The position numbers and the translations under genes were made by a program. Under the pieces are notes generated by a model that was not told where the DNA came from, did no database searches, and worked only from the letters and a program-made list of their open reading frames with translations. This document shows positions 1 to 7,239 of a stretch of 26,939 nt of DNA, piece after piece (positions within the stretch are counted from its first letter, which is position 1; each line of letters starts with the position of its first letter). Source of the stretch: DASSLY01 sp035689185 (GTDB taxonomy: Bacteria > Actinomycetota > Actinomycetes > Actinomycetales > Dermatophilaceae); assembly GCA_035689185.1 (NCBI GenBank), contig DASSLY010000110.1, positions 1 to 26,939 of the forward strand. Direction: 5' to 3'.

Positions 1-1
1 G

Positions 2-370
2 CTGGCCGGGCTGTCGCGGGGGCTGGACACCCCGGTCGGCCAGCGGGGCGAGTCGATGTCGGCGGGGGAGCGGCAGCTGGTCGCCCTGGCCCGGGCCTAC
101 CTGGCCGACCCCGACCTGCTGGTCCTGGACGAGGCCACCTCTGCGGTCGACCCGGCCACCGAGGTCCGGCTTCAGCGGGCCCTGGAGGGTCTCACGCGGG
201 GGCGGACCTCCGTCGCGATCGCGCACCGGCTGTCCACCGCCGAGGCCGCCGACGAGGTGATCGTCGTTGACCGCGGCCGGGTGGTCGAGCGCGGCCCGCA
301 CGGCAACCTGGTGGGTGCCGGTGGGGTCTACACCCGGCTGCACGCCTCGTGGGTCGCCCAACAGTCCTGA
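2..370 (+). CDS. ABC transporter ATP-binding subunit, C-terminal fragment
   Basis: The reading frame is open from the left edge and stops at TGA 368-370, so only the last about 122 residues are present. They hold the second half of an ABC nucleotide-binding domain: a signature motif MSAGERQ (degenerate LSGGQ), then Walker B LLVLDEATSAVD with the D-loop, then the switch histidine in SVAIAHRLST. The signature variant SAGERQ with LDEATSAVD is typical of exporter-type (ABCB/MsbA-like) half transporters in actinobacteria, where the ATPase is fused behind six membrane helices; those would lie outside the window. The substrate cannot be told from this piece. The next gene is convergent (minus strand), 60 bases away, so this gene ends its transcription unit here. 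Confidence 0.93.
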   Translation: MAGLSRGLDTPVGQRGESMSAGERQLVALARAYLADPDLLVLDEATSAVDPATEVRLQRALEGLTRGRTSVAIAHRLSTAEAADEVIVVDRGRVVERGPHGNLVGAGGVYTRLHASWVAQQS

Positions 371-430
371 TCGCTTGCCCTGCGTTTCCCCAGCTGGTTG
401 GCGGGCCAGGCCTCACGCCCTTTCGCGCGC

Positions 431-1231
431 CTAGGCAGCCGCCGCGGTCTCCAGGCCCTGGAGGAACGAGAACACGGATATGCCCCCGGCGTGCTTGTTG
501 GCCAGCTCCCGGAGCTCCGGGGAGACCTCACCGAAGGCGGTCATGCGGTGGTCGTACGCGTACCTCTCGAACAGGATCGCCCGCGCGTTCATGACGTGGG
601 TGTTGTGGTCGATCAGACCTTGTCCGCTCAGGTACGCCTCGTGGACCTCGCACGTGGTTTCGTCCTGGTTGAGGAACCAGTCGTAGCGAGTGGTCTGCGT
701 GTCCTGCTCGCGGGTCAGTCGCATGATCTCGGCCACCTGAGCCTTGAAGCCTTCCAGTTGCCCTGGCCGGACCCTCAGGTGAGCGTGCACTTCCAGGTGT
801 CCCATGACAACCGCCCCGACTGCCTCGGAGGCGCTCGTCCCCAGCGACGGTGCCACGACGGTCGGCGCCTGCTCGAGTCCCTGCAGGAATGAGAAGACTT
901 CTGGCGCCACCCCCATCCGATCCCTAACGAGTTTGAGGAAGGTCTCTGAGACCTGGCCGTAGAGCCTCGACTGGTGGTCGGACGCGTAGTCGCGGAAGAG
1001 GCGAGCCGTCGCCTCCGCGGTGTTCAGCTTGTGCGCGATCAGTCCCTGCTCGTCCGGGAACATCTCGTGGACCTCGCACTGGGTTCCGTCCTGGTTGATG
1101 AACCAGTCGCACCGCATGGTCTGCGCATCTCGCTCTCGGGTGAGCCGGACAATCTCGGCCGCTTGCGCCTTGAACCCCTCAAGCTGGCCCGGGCGCACCT
1201 TGGCGCGAGCGATGACTTCCACGTTGGCCAT
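431..1231 (-). CDS. Tandem two-domain ABM-like (dimeric alpha/beta barrel) protein
   Basis: 266 residues. The protein is an internal duplication: residues 1-121 and 143-262 align almost without gaps, for example VRPGQLEGFKAQ at 12 and 154, DWFxNQD at 42 and 184, CEVHE at 52 and 194, and VFSFLQGLE at 112 and 253. By hand count the first 67 positions of the copies are about two-thirds identical. The pattern (short beta strand, VRPGQLEGFKA helix, a central WFxNQDxTxCEVHE strand pair, then a helix with AxxLF) fits the antibiotic-biosynthesis-monooxygenase/YgiN-like ferredoxin fold, where two domains pair into one barrel; here both halves would be in one chain. The start ATG is preceded by GAGGAG. 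It is the last gene of a four-gene minus-strand cluster. Enzymatic activity is unknown; family assignment is inferred from the pattern only. Confidence 0.85.
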   Translation of the reverse strand: MANVEVIARAKVRPGQLEGFKAQAAEIVRLTRERDAQTMRCDWFINQDGTQCEVHEMFPDEQGLIAHKLNTAEATARLFRDYASDHQSRLYGQVSETFLKLVRDRMGVAPEVFSFLQGLEQAPTVVAPSLGTSASEAVGAVVMGHLEVHAHLRVRPGQLEGFKAQVAEIMRLTREQDTQTTRYDWFLNQDETTCEVHEAYLSGQGLIDHNTHVMNARAILFERYAYDHRMTAFGEVSPELRELANKHAGGISVFSFLQGLETAAAA

Positions 1232-1282
1232 GACCTGCTCCTCTCCTCACTCCACCGACCTGCGCTCGACAGGCGTCCGCGG

Positions 1283-1753
1283 TCAGATGGTCTTGGGAAC
1301 GTGTCCCCTGTAGATCACCCGCATGACCTTGTGAGCGATATCGGCGGTCGGGTCGAACATCAGCGGGCACCCACCTGCGATCACGGTGATGCCGTGATCG
1401 CGTCCGTAGGCCGCCGCCGTCTCATTGACGCTGCCGGCGCCGTAGGACCGGTGCATCCACACGTGCTTGATGCCCAGCTCGTCGCACTCCCGCATGGTGC
1501 CCTCCGCCCTGTGCGGCGCGGTCGCGATGACGACCGCCTCAACGCCACCAGGGATGCTTCTGAGGTCGTGGAAACTGGGCGCACCCTCCACGTCGCTGGC
1601 GTTGGGGTTGACTGCGAACACCTCGTAACCCCGATCGCGCAGGCGCTTGAAGACGGTGTTGGCACCGTGATCCTTGGCCCTGCGCGAAACGCCCGTCACC
1701 GCAATCCGCTTGCTCGCCAGAAACTCGGCAGCGGCCTCCTGCATCGTCAGCAT
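1283..1753 (-). CDS. CoA-binding domain protein (CoA_binding_2/YccU type)
   Basis: 156 residues from ATG 1753. It is a single Rossmann-like domain: KRIAVTGVSRRAKDHGAN at the N-terminus (nucleotide-binding glycine turn), VFAVNPNA, then VEAVVIATAPHRA, HVWMHRSYGAGSVNE and GGCPLMFDP near the C-terminus, the layout of small stand-alone CoA-binding proteins related to the CoA-binding domain of succinyl-CoA synthetase. The in-frame TTG at 1759 would give two more residues, but GGGAGG at 1760-1765 sits directly against that TTG and a good 6 bases from ATG 1753, so ATG is preferred. It starts 13 bases after the stop of the DUF4342 gene, implying co-transcription. The biological role of this family is largely undefined. 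Confidence 0.88.
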   Translation of the reverse strand: MLTMQEAAAEFLASKRIAVTGVSRRAKDHGANTVFKRLRDRGYEVFAVNPNASDVEGAPSFHDLRSIPGGVEAVVIATAPHRAEGTMRECDELGIKHVWMHRSYGAGSVNETAAAYGRDHGITVIAGGCPLMFDPTADIAHKVMRVIYRGHVPKTI

Positions 1754-1766
1754 CGTCAACCTCCCA

Positions 1767-2039
1767 TTAGTTTCGAGTCGGGGTGTCTCGTTCCACTTCG
1801 ATCGTGTAGTCCGCGGCGAGGGCCGCGAGCGCTCCGAGCGCGGCCACAGCGGGCGCGACGATGAAGCCGACCACGCCGACAGTCACGGGAACCTCCAGCA
1901 CGGTCTTGCCGCCGGAGTCTTTGATGCTGATTCGACGAACGTTGCCTTCGTGGACCAACTCCTTGACCTTCTCCACCAGGTGGCGGCCCTTCACGTCGAT
2001 CTTCTCCGTCGATGTCGACGTCCCAGCTTGCTGGCTCAT
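1767..2039 (-). CDS. DUF4342 family small membrane-associated protein
   Basis: 90 residues from ATG 2039. After a polar N-terminus (MSQQAGTSTSTEK) comes a predicted helix, VKGRHLVEKVKELVHEGN, then a short beta region, VRRISIKDSGGKTVLEVP, and one hydrophobic helix (about residues 52-76, rich in V, A, G), ending in YTIEVER. This order (amphipathic helix, RRIxIKxxxGxxxxEVPxxxG, one TM segment) is what I recall for DUF4342, a small domain without known function. ATG 2039 has GAGGA upstream; an in-frame GTG at 2102 would overlap the stop of the upstream gene and include a hairpin (2074-2096), so it is rejected. It lies between a two-TM protein and a CoA-binding protein on the same strand. Confidence 0.8.
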   Translation of the reverse strand: MSQQAGTSTSTEKIDVKGRHLVEKVKELVHEGNVRRISIKDSGGKTVLEVPVTVGVVGFIVAPAVAALGALAALAADYTIEVERDTPTRN

Positions 2040-2073
2040 TTCGTTCACTTCCTCGGCTGTGTGCTGTTCGGGC

Positions 2074-2096
2074 GGACCGGCTCCGGGAGCCGGTCC
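2074..2096 (-). terminator. Perfect 10-bp hairpin between two genes
   Basis: GGACCGGCTC (2074-2083), loop CGG, GAGCCGGTCC (2087-2096) is a perfect inverted repeat. It begins five bases after the TAG stop of the upstream minus-strand gene and lies about 35 bases before the next start. There is no T-tract, so it may be an actinobacterial stem-only terminator, an attenuator that lowers expression of the three downstream genes, or an mRNA-stabilising element. Confidence 0.6.
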
Positions 2097-2101
2097 AAGC
2101 A

Positions 2102-2881
2102 CTATCGGGCTTCAGACTTGGGGTGTGTGGTTCCCCGGCGGAGGGCGCGCACCAAGACCCACACGCCGACAACGCCGGTGGCTCCTCCGATGAGCACGAA
2201 GCCCCCGGCTAGCCACGGCAAGAGCGGGAGCTCCGCGCTGGCGTCGCCACGAACCTCGACGCCGGCGCTGCCGTCCGCGTTCATGAACACGACGGTCCAG
2301 TCACCCGACCGCGGCGTCCACAGCAACGTCTGCTGGCCGCTGCCTTGTGTCGAGGCCGCCCAGATCGACTCGCGGGACGGTGCTGCGGATGGCGGGCCGC
2401 CACGGTGGGTTGTGTCGTCCCGGACCGCGAAGCTGTCGATCGTGGCGTACCCGACCCCTCGCAGGTAGCCGAAGACGTCGTCCTTGCGCGCGATCCCGAT
2501 GAACAGGGGTTCTTGGCCGGGGGACGTCGCGCGGATGCGGGTCTCTCCCAGCACCGCCAATCCGTAGAACCAGCTCGGGCCGACGCCCTGCAGATCCCCG
2601 ACGATCGCGTGCCGGGAGGTCCGCAGCTCCTCGGTACCGAAGGCGAGGAAGCCCTGTCCGTCACGGTCCACCCGGTCCCTCCACATAACCCAGGCGCCGG
2701 CGGCGAGGAAGAGCAGCGCCACGACACAGAGAAGACTCCCCGCAACCAGTGACAGCCCGCCTGGCGATCGGGCGCGGCTCGGGTGGGGGCCGATCACGCG
2801 CCCCGGCTCGGACACCCTGTCCTCCCGGAGCGGCATCTCATCCCGGTGGTCGGTTCCATCGGGGGTTGTTGTCTGACTCAT
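2102..2881 (-). CDS. Two-TM membrane protein of unknown function
   Basis: 259 residues. The N-terminus is polar and charged (1-40), followed by TM1 at about 43-66, an extracytoplasmic domain of about 150 residues, and TM2 at about 223-246 with a basic tail (RALRRG). The soluble part holds RIRATS, PLFIGIARKDDVFGYLRGV, ESIWAAST and GDWTVVFMNADGS. I recall this pattern (FIGIA, a YL-G-V segment, a W-A-A-S segment, GDW-VV-MNADGS) from uncharacterised actinobacterial membrane proteins in Streptomyces and relatives; no function is known to me. The start ATG 2881 has GAGAGGGG seven bases upstream. It is first in the minus-strand cluster and divergent from hisI, with 181 bases between the starts. Confidence 0.85.
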   Translation of the reverse strand: MSQTTTPDGTDHRDEMPLREDRVSEPGRVIGPHPSRARSPGGLSLVAGSLLCVVALLFLAAGAWVMWRDRVDRDGQGFLAFGTEELRTSRHAIVGDLQGVGPSWFYGLAVLGETRIRATSPGQEPLFIGIARKDDVFGYLRGVGYATIDSFAVRDDTTHRGGPPSAAPSRESIWAASTQGSGQQTLLWTPRSGDWTVVFMNADGSAGVEVRGDASAELPLLPWLAGGFVLIGGATGVVGVWVLVRALRRGTTHPKSEAR

Positions 2882-3062
2882 GACGAAACCCCTCTCATCC
2901 GACCCAACGCAGCCTCCGCTTCCGGTCCACGCCGCAACAGGGACCAAGGTCACCTTGATGGGGCGGTGGTGCCTGCCGGCCCACAGCCGCCGGCCTGTGC
3001 TCGGCGCTGAACGTGCGACCCCTGCAGGATCGGCTCGTGGACAGCTCGCCAGGCACGGCAGA

Positions 3063-3437
3063 ATGACCGCCGTGTCCCAGGAGGAGATCGACCCGGCCGT
3101 CGCCGCCCGGCTGAAGCGCGACGCCGCCGGGTTGGTGTGCGCCGTGGTGCAGCAGCACGACACCGGCGAGGTGCTCATGGTCGGCTGGATGGACGACGAG
3201 GCGCTGCACCGCACCATGACCACCGGCCGAGTGACCTTCTGGTCCCGCAGCCGCGGCGAGTACTGGCGCAAGGGGGACACGTCCGGCCACGTCCAGTGGG
3301 TCAGGGGCGTGGCGCTGGACTGCGACGGCGACGCGCTGCTGGTGCGGGTCGACCAGGTCGGGGCCGCCTGCCACACGGGCACCCGGACCTGCTTCGACGG
3401 CCGGGACCTGTCGGTCACCCAGGGGACCCCCGGATGA
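3063..3437 (+). CDS. hisI: Phosphoribosyl-AMP cyclohydrolase
   Basis: 124 residues. HisI hydrolyses the adenine ring of phosphoribosyl-AMP in the third step of histidine synthesis, in the cytoplasm. The signature is complete: LMVGWMDDEAL at about 38-48, TFWSRSRGEYWRKGDTSGH at 58-76, the metal cluster D86-C87-D88-x-D90 and the zinc cysteines C103 and C110 (CHTGTRTC). It is a stand-alone cyclohydrolase without the HisE pyrophosphohydrolase domain, as usual in actinobacteria. Start ATG 3063 lacks a clear ribosome binding site; GTG 3072 is the alternative, and anything further upstream shows no conservation. The TGA stop overlaps the trpE ATG (ATGA), so translation is coupled. Placement of hisI directly before trpE matches the mycobacterial order. 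Confidence 0.97.
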   Translation: MTAVSQEEIDPAVAARLKRDAAGLVCAVVQQHDTGEVLMVGWMDDEALHRTMTTGRVTFWSRSRGEYWRKGDTSGHVQWVRGVALDCDGDALLVRVDQVGAACHTGTRTCFDGRDLSVTQGTPG

Positions 3438-4963
3438 CGACGCCTGACCTGCAGTACGGGCACACCTGGCCGGACCTGCAGACCTTCACCGAACTGGCCC
3501 GCGACCGGCGCGTCGTCCCTGTGATGCGGCGGCTGCTCGCCGACGCCGAGACGCCGGTCGGGGTGTACCGCAAACTGGCCAAGGACCGGGTCGGGACGTT
3601 CCTGCTCGAGTCGGCGGAGCACGGCGGGGTGTGGTCCCGCTACTCCATCGTCGGCGCCGACAGCCGGGCCGCTCTGACCGAGCACCACGGTCAGGCGCAC
3701 TGGATCGGCGACCCGCCGGTCGGCGTGCCCACCGGGGGCGACCCGGTCGCAGCGTTGCGGGACACCGTTGCCGCGCTCGCCACCCCCAGGCTGCCCGGGC
3801 TGCCGCCGCTGACCGGGGGCATGGTGGGTGCCATCACCTACGACGCGGTCCGCCGGTGGGAACCCGTCCCCGACAACAACCCGGACCCGTTGCGGCTGCC
3901 GGAGTTGGGCATGCTCCTGGCCACGGACGTGGCGGTGCTCGACCACGCCGACGGCTCGCTCCTGCTGGTCGCGAATGCGGTGAACTACGACGCCACGGAT
4001 GAGCGGGTCGAATGGGCCTGGGCAGACGCCGTCGAGCGGCTGGACCGGATGACCCGGGATCTGGCCGCCCCCGCTCCCAGCACGGTCGCCGTCATCTCCC
4101 CGAAGCGGCCGGCGCCGGACAGCAACCACACCCGGGAGCAGTTCCACGCGATGGTCGAGGCCGGCCGCGAGGCGATCCGGGCCGGTGAGGTGTTCCAGGT
4201 CGTGCTGAGCCAGCGCTTCAGCCTGGACTGCCCGGCCGACGCGCTCGACGTCTACCGGGTGCTGCGGGCTTCGAACCCGAGCCCGTACATGTACCTGCTC
4301 CGGCTTCCCGCACCGGACGGTTCGGCCTACGACGTCGTCGGCTCCAGCCCGGAGGCCCTCGTCAAGGTGACCGGGCGGCGGGCCATCACCCACCCGATTG
4401 CCGGCTCCCGCCCGCGGGGGGACACCCCGGAGCAGGACGTCGCGCTCGGCGAGGACCTGCTGGCCGACCCCAAGGAACGTTCCGAGCACGTGATGCTGGT
4501 CGACCTGTCGCGCAACGACCTGCAACGGGTGTGCGACCCGGGCACCGTCGACGTGGTCGAGTTCATGGCGGTCCGCCGGTACAGCCACATCATGCACCTG
4601 GAGTCCACCGTCGTCGGGCAGCTCAGCGACGGGCGGACCGCGTATGACGTGCTCGCGGCGACCTTCCCCGCCGGGACCCTGTCCGGTGCGCCGAAACCCC
4701 GGGCGATGTCGCTCATCGACGAACTCGAACCCAGCCGCCGCGGCTTGTACGGCGGGGTGGTCGGCTATCTCGACTTCGCCGGCGACCTCGACATGGCAAT
4801 CGCCATCCGCACCGCGGTGATTCGCGACGGCCGGGCCACCGTGCAGGCCGGCGGCGGCATCGTGGCCGACTCCGTGCCGGAGCTGGAGTACCAGGAGAGC
4901 TGCAACAAGGCGGCGGCCGCGCTGCGGGCAGTGGTGGCCGCCAGCGGGCTGCGGGCCCCGTGA
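3434..4963 (+). CDS. trpE: Anthranilate synthase component I
   Basis: 509 residues. TrpE converts chorismate to anthranilate, using ammonia supplied by the TrpG amidotransferase, which is not in this window. The N-terminal region carries the tryptophan-feedback motif L57-L58-E59-S60, followed by RYSIVG. The C-terminal chorismate-binding domain is intact: HPIAGSRPRGDTPEQD, LVDLSRNDLQRV, FPAGTLSGAPKPRAM (from about residue 412), RRGLYGGVVGYL, and VQAGGGIVADSVPELEYQE. The chorismate-binding motifs and normal length of about 510 residues argue for anthranilate synthase rather than aminodeoxychorismate synthase, as does the trp context. The start overlaps the hisI stop (ATGA), and the TGA stop overlaps the GTG of the next gene, giving a three-gene coupled unit. 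No leader-peptide attenuator was seen upstream. Confidence 0.97.
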   Translation: MTTPDLQYGHTWPDLQTFTELARDRRVVPVMRRLLADAETPVGVYRKLAKDRVGTFLLESAEHGGVWSRYSIVGADSRAALTEHHGQAHWIGDPPVGVPTGGDPVAALRDTVAALATPRLPGLPPLTGGMVGAITYDAVRRWEPVPDNNPDPLRLPELGMLLATDVAVLDHADGSLLLVANAVNYDATDERVEWAWADAVERLDRMTRDLAAPAPSTVAVISPKRPAPDSNHTREQFHAMVEAGREAIRAGEVFQVVLSQRFSLDCPADALDVYRVLRASNPSPYMYLLRLPAPDGSAYDVVGSSPEALVKVTGRRAITHPIAGSRPRGDTPEQDVALGEDLLADPKERSEHVMLVDLSRNDLQRVCDPGTVDVVEFMAVRRYSHIMHLESTVVGQLSDGRTAYDVLAATFPAGTLSGAPKPRAMSLIDELEPSRRGLYGGVVGYLDFAGDLDMAIAIRTAVIRDGRATVQAGGGIVADSVPELEYQESCNKAAAALRAVVAASGLRAP

Positions 4964-5709
4964 CTCGGTCGCTGATGGCGAAGCGCACGGTGCTCCCGCT
5001 GGTGCTCGCCGCCGCTGCCGCGCTGCTGGCCTGCGCCACCCAGACCTGGGTGCAGGGCACCCCGGCGGACGCCGTCCTGGGCCAGTCCCTGGTTCGGGGC
5101 AGCGGCGCGGCGACCGCCCCGCTGGTGCCAGCTGCGACGCTCGTCGCGGTCGCCGCAACGCTGGCCGTGGCCACCGCCGGCCGGTTCCTGCGCGCCTTGG
5201 CCGCTACGGTGGCCCCGGTGGCAGGTGTGGCTGCCGTCGTCGCGACGCTGCAGGTGGGCCTGGATCCCGGCGGCGCGCTCGGCCCGCTGGCCGCGCAGAC
5301 CGTCGGCCGGGCCGGCTCGGTGGCCACGGACGCGACCAGCACCGGCTGGCTGTGGGCCGGCCTGGTCGCCGCGGTCGCCCTCGGGGTCGGCACGCTGGGC
5401 GTCGCGGTCGTTGCCCGCACCTGGGTCGGGCTCCCCAGCCGGTATGACGCGCCGGTGGCCGCCGCTGGCGTCCGCGGCGTCCCCGGCAGCAGTGACAACA
5501 GTGACAGCAGTGACGGAAGTGACAGTCGTGGCGACCGTGGCGAGCGTGGCAGAAGTGACGGCAGTGACGGCGCAGACCGCGGCGGCGCCGCGCGGCATAC
5601 CGATATCTGGGACCGGCTTAGCCAGGGAGAGGACCCCACCGAGCACGGAACCGACCTACCCGGCACGCCCGGCGAGCGCGCCGAGGGTGCCGGTGACACT
5701 GGCCGCTGA
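4960..5709 (+). CDS. Trp biosynthesis-associated membrane protein (TIGR02234 type)
   Basis: 249 residues starting at a GTG that overlaps the trpE stop (GTGA). It has four likely membrane segments (about residues 10-27, 50-70, 76-98 and 126-152) with TWVQG after the first, and a cytoplasmic tail ending in the family motif IWDRLSQGEDPTE. Homologues follow trpE in many actinobacteria (Rv1610 in M. tuberculosis) and are named after that position; a direct role in tryptophan synthesis or transport is not established. The tail (about residues 178-207) is a low-complexity run of SD, DGS and RGD units coded by short AGTGAC-type repeats at about 5490-5575, likely a length-variable disordered linker. 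Confidence 0.9.
   Translation: MTRSLMAKRTVLPLVLAAAAALLACATQTWVQGTPADAVLGQSLVRGSGAATAPLVPAATLVAVAATLAVATAGRFLRALAATVAPVAGVAAVVATLQVGLDPGGALGPLAAQTVGRAGSVATDATSTGWLWAGLVAAVALGVGTLGVAVVARTWVGLPSRYDAPVAAAGVRGVPGSSDNSDSSDGSDSRGDRGERGRSDGSDGADRGGAARHTDIWDRLSQGEDPTEHGTDLPGTPGERAEGAGDTGR
5490..5575 (+). repeat. Short AGTGAC-type repeats inside the Trp-associated gene
   Basis: Imperfect 9-base units of the form AGTGACrrC/G repeat here in frame and code for SDN, SDS, SDG and similar tripeptides, with a short RGD/RGE interruption. The repeat stays in the reading frame, so copy changes of whole units would only change linker length. Confidence 0.6.
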
Positions 5710-5787
5710 CACAATGGCGCCCGAGCGGCTGGCTTGGACAGCAACCCCTCCGTCAGTCCCGACCCCGACCACGCAGGAGTGACCCCG

Positions 5788-6063
5788 ATGGCCGACCACG
5801 GCGAACAGGGCCGCCACGGCCAGCACAGCGGCCACGGCCAGCACGGCGAACACGGACACAGCGTCGCGGCGTGGACAGCGGTCGTGATCATCCTGGTCGG
5901 GGCGGCCGTGGCCTGCTTCGCGGTGATCGTGCCAAGCCTGTTTCTGGGAATCGTCGGCGCTGGGATCATGGTGCTCGGAGCCGTCGCCGGGAAGGTGCTG
6001 TCCATGGCCGGGTACGGGCAGGCCAAGCCGAACAAGCCCCAGGGCACCACGGTCATCCGCTGA
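5788..6063 (+). CDS. HGxxPAAW-like small two-TM protein with His-rich N-terminus
   Basis: 91 residues from ATG 5788, which has AGGAG at 5775-5779, eight bases upstream; the upstream in-frame TTG at 5734 has no such signal. The N-terminus is histidine and glycine rich (HG and GQH units), then HSVAAWTAV leads into two membrane helices (about 28-48 and 50-72), and a basic tail with KPNKPQ. The family found beside trp genes in actinobacteria has an HGxTPAAWTAV motif; here threonine-proline is replaced by serine-valine. Function is unknown. The His-rich tail could bind metal but nothing else supports that. It follows the Trp-associated protein gene by 78 bases and ends convergent with the DUF4190-like gene. 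Confidence 0.85.
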   Translation: MADHGEQGRHGQHSGHGQHGEHGHSVAAWTAVVIILVGAAVACFAVIVPSLFLGIVGAGIMVLGAVAGKVLSMAGYGQAKPNKPQGTTVIR

Positions 6064-6163
6064 GCTTGACCGGCGACCCACGAGGCGATGGGCCGGGCCC
6101 TCCGCCCGCTGGTCTGGGCTGACTATTGGCCGGCCATGGGCTTCGCTACTGCCTAGCTGACCG

Positions 6164-6670
6164 CTAGTTGGCGCGGTCTCGGACGCACTGCTGCTGCTCG
6201 GCCGGGGTCGGCAGGTTCGCGCAGTCGCCGAAGCGGCTCAGCAGCGCGACACCGGCGACCAGCAGCACGAGCGACAGGACCAGCCCGACCACCCCGGTCA
6301 CCAGCCCGCCCTTGGCCAGACCCGCGCCGCTGGCCTGCCCAGCCCGGGCCTTGCGCAGGGCGATGAAGCCGAGGACCACCGCGAGCACGCCGAGGACGCC
6401 GCCGATGAACCATAGGCAGGACGACAGGATCGACAGGATGCCCAGGACCAGAGCCGCCACGGCCATACCCTTGCCGCCCTGCGCCGGTGGCGGCCCGCCG
6501 TAGCCGTACCCCCCGTAGCCAGCTGCGGCCGGTGGTGCGGCTGGGGCCAGCGGCGGCGGCGGCGGTGGCGGTGGGGTGGCTGGGACCGGCGGCGGTGGCG
6601 GTGGGGTGGCTGCGCCGCCCGGCTGGTCCTGCGGGCCGGGAGTTCCGGGCTCCGGCGTGCTCTGGCTCAT
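6164..6670 (-). CDS. DUF4190-like membrane protein with proline-rich N-terminus
   Basis: 168 residues. Residues 1-66 are a proline run followed by a glycine-tyrosine stretch (GYGGYGYGG), then GMAVAALVLGILSILSSC starts a hydrophobic region of about 40 residues (68-106) with a small basic turn, ALRKARAG, and a second hydrophobic segment, KGGLVTGVVGLVLSLVLL (120-143). This MAVAxLVLGI...G-ALxxGxxAxxG layout is typical of DUF4190 proteins. The C-terminus has two cysteines (C150, C162), possibly a disulfide outside the membrane. Start ATG 6670 has AGGGG eight bases upstream. Function unknown; P-rich tails in this group are often cytoplasmic protein-interaction regions. It is divergent from the DUF2752 gene (82 bases between starts). 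Confidence 0.85.
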   Translation of the reverse strand: MSQSTPEPGTPGPQDQPGGAATPPPPPPVPATPPPPPPPPLAPAAPPAAAGYGGYGYGGPPPAQGGKGMAVAALVLGILSILSSCLWFIGGVLGVLAVVLGFIALRKARAGQASGAGLAKGGLVTGVVGLVLSLVLLVAGVALLSRFGDCANLPTPAEQQQCVRDRAN

Positions 6671-6740
6671 TGTGGTTTCCCCTCGCCGTGGTGTTCAGCC
6701 TCAACCCCGGCAACCTAACCGAAGCCCCGTCCGGGGTGGG

Positions 6741-6746
6741 TATCCT
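6741..6746 (+). promoter_or_regulatory. -10 element TATCCT, leaderless start of DUF2752 gene
   Basis: TATCCT fits the actinobacterial TAnnnT -10 pattern and ends 6 bases before ATG 6753, which has no ribosome binding site. This spacing would place the transcript start on the ATG. No convincing -35 was seen. Confidence 0.5.
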
Positions 6747-6752
6747 GCAGAA

Positions 6753-7193
6753 ATGTCGTTTCGGCAGTCGGTGGCCGGGCTGCGGTGGCGCGCAGTGGGC
6801 ACCGCGCCGCTGGCGGTGGCGGGCGTCGCGCTGTCGATGGCCGCGGTGCTGCGCGTCCGGGACCCGCACGTGCCGGGCAGCTACGGCACCTGCCCCTTCC
6901 TCGCCCTCACCGGCCTGCCGTGCCCGGGTTGCGGCGGCCTGCGTGCGGTCAACGACCTCACCCGGGGGGACCTGGCCGGTGCCCTCGGCTCGAACTTGTA
7001 CACGGTCGCGACCCTGCTCGCCGCCGCCCTCGCCTGGGTCGGCTGGGTCTGGTCGCGGGCCGGTGGGAGGCGACCCCGCCTGGGCCTGCAGGACGACGCC
7101 TCAGCCACCCGGCTGGCGGTGGTGTGGGCGGCCGGTCTGGTCGTCTTCGCCGTCCTGCGCTGGCTGCCGCCGTTCGCGGTTCTCCGGCCGTAG
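6753..7193 (+). CDS. DUF2752 domain membrane protein
   Basis: 146 residues. The family motif is TGLPCPGCGGLRA (CPGCG at residues 57-61) followed by NDLTRGDLAGAL, which defines DUF2752. Hydrophobic segments lie at about 15-33, 80-100 and 125-145. Homologues are small membrane proteins in actinobacteria and other phyla; the paired cysteines suggest metal or redox involvement but no activity is established. ATG 6753 has no Shine-Dalgarno but a TATCCT box six bases upstream, so a leaderless message is likely. It sits just before trpC, separated by 46 bases that contain a second promoter-like box, and is probably a separate unit from the trp genes. Confidence 0.9.
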   Translation: MSFRQSVAGLRWRAVGTAPLAVAGVALSMAAVLRVRDPHVPGSYGTCPFLALTGLPCPGCGGLRAVNDLTRGDLAGALGSNLYTVATLLAAALAWVGWVWSRAGGRRPRLGLQDDASATRLAVVWAAGLVVFAVLRWLPPFAVLRP

Positions 7194-7227
7194 CCGGGGC
7201 TGGTTCGGAGCAGTGGCGAGGCGAGGC

Positions 7228-7233
7228 TAGCCT
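7228..7233 (+). promoter_or_regulatory. -10 element TAGCCT, leaderless start of trpC
   Basis: TAGCCT ends 6 bases before the GTG start of trpC at 7240. TTCGGA at 7204-7209, 18 bases upstream, is a possible weak -35. The arrangement implies an independent leaderless promoter for trpCBA-lgt. Confidence 0.5.
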
Positions 7234-7239
7234 GGGGAC

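Noticed and set aside
3438..3600. Trp attenuator or T-box before trpE
   Set aside because: trpE overlaps hisI by four bases and no Trp-rich leader or specifier hairpin was found upstream of hisI or of trpC.
2102..5158. A 1018-codon open frame on the minus strand
   Set aside because: Only its last 259 codons (the membrane protein) are real. The rest is antisense to hisI, trpE and the Trp-associated gene, rich in R, G, H and P, and is a by-product of high GC codon usage.
6127..6136. Palindrome TGGCCGGCCA between convergent genes
   Set aside because: Too short and GC-rich to be more than chance in this sequence; no extended stem or T-tract accompanies it.
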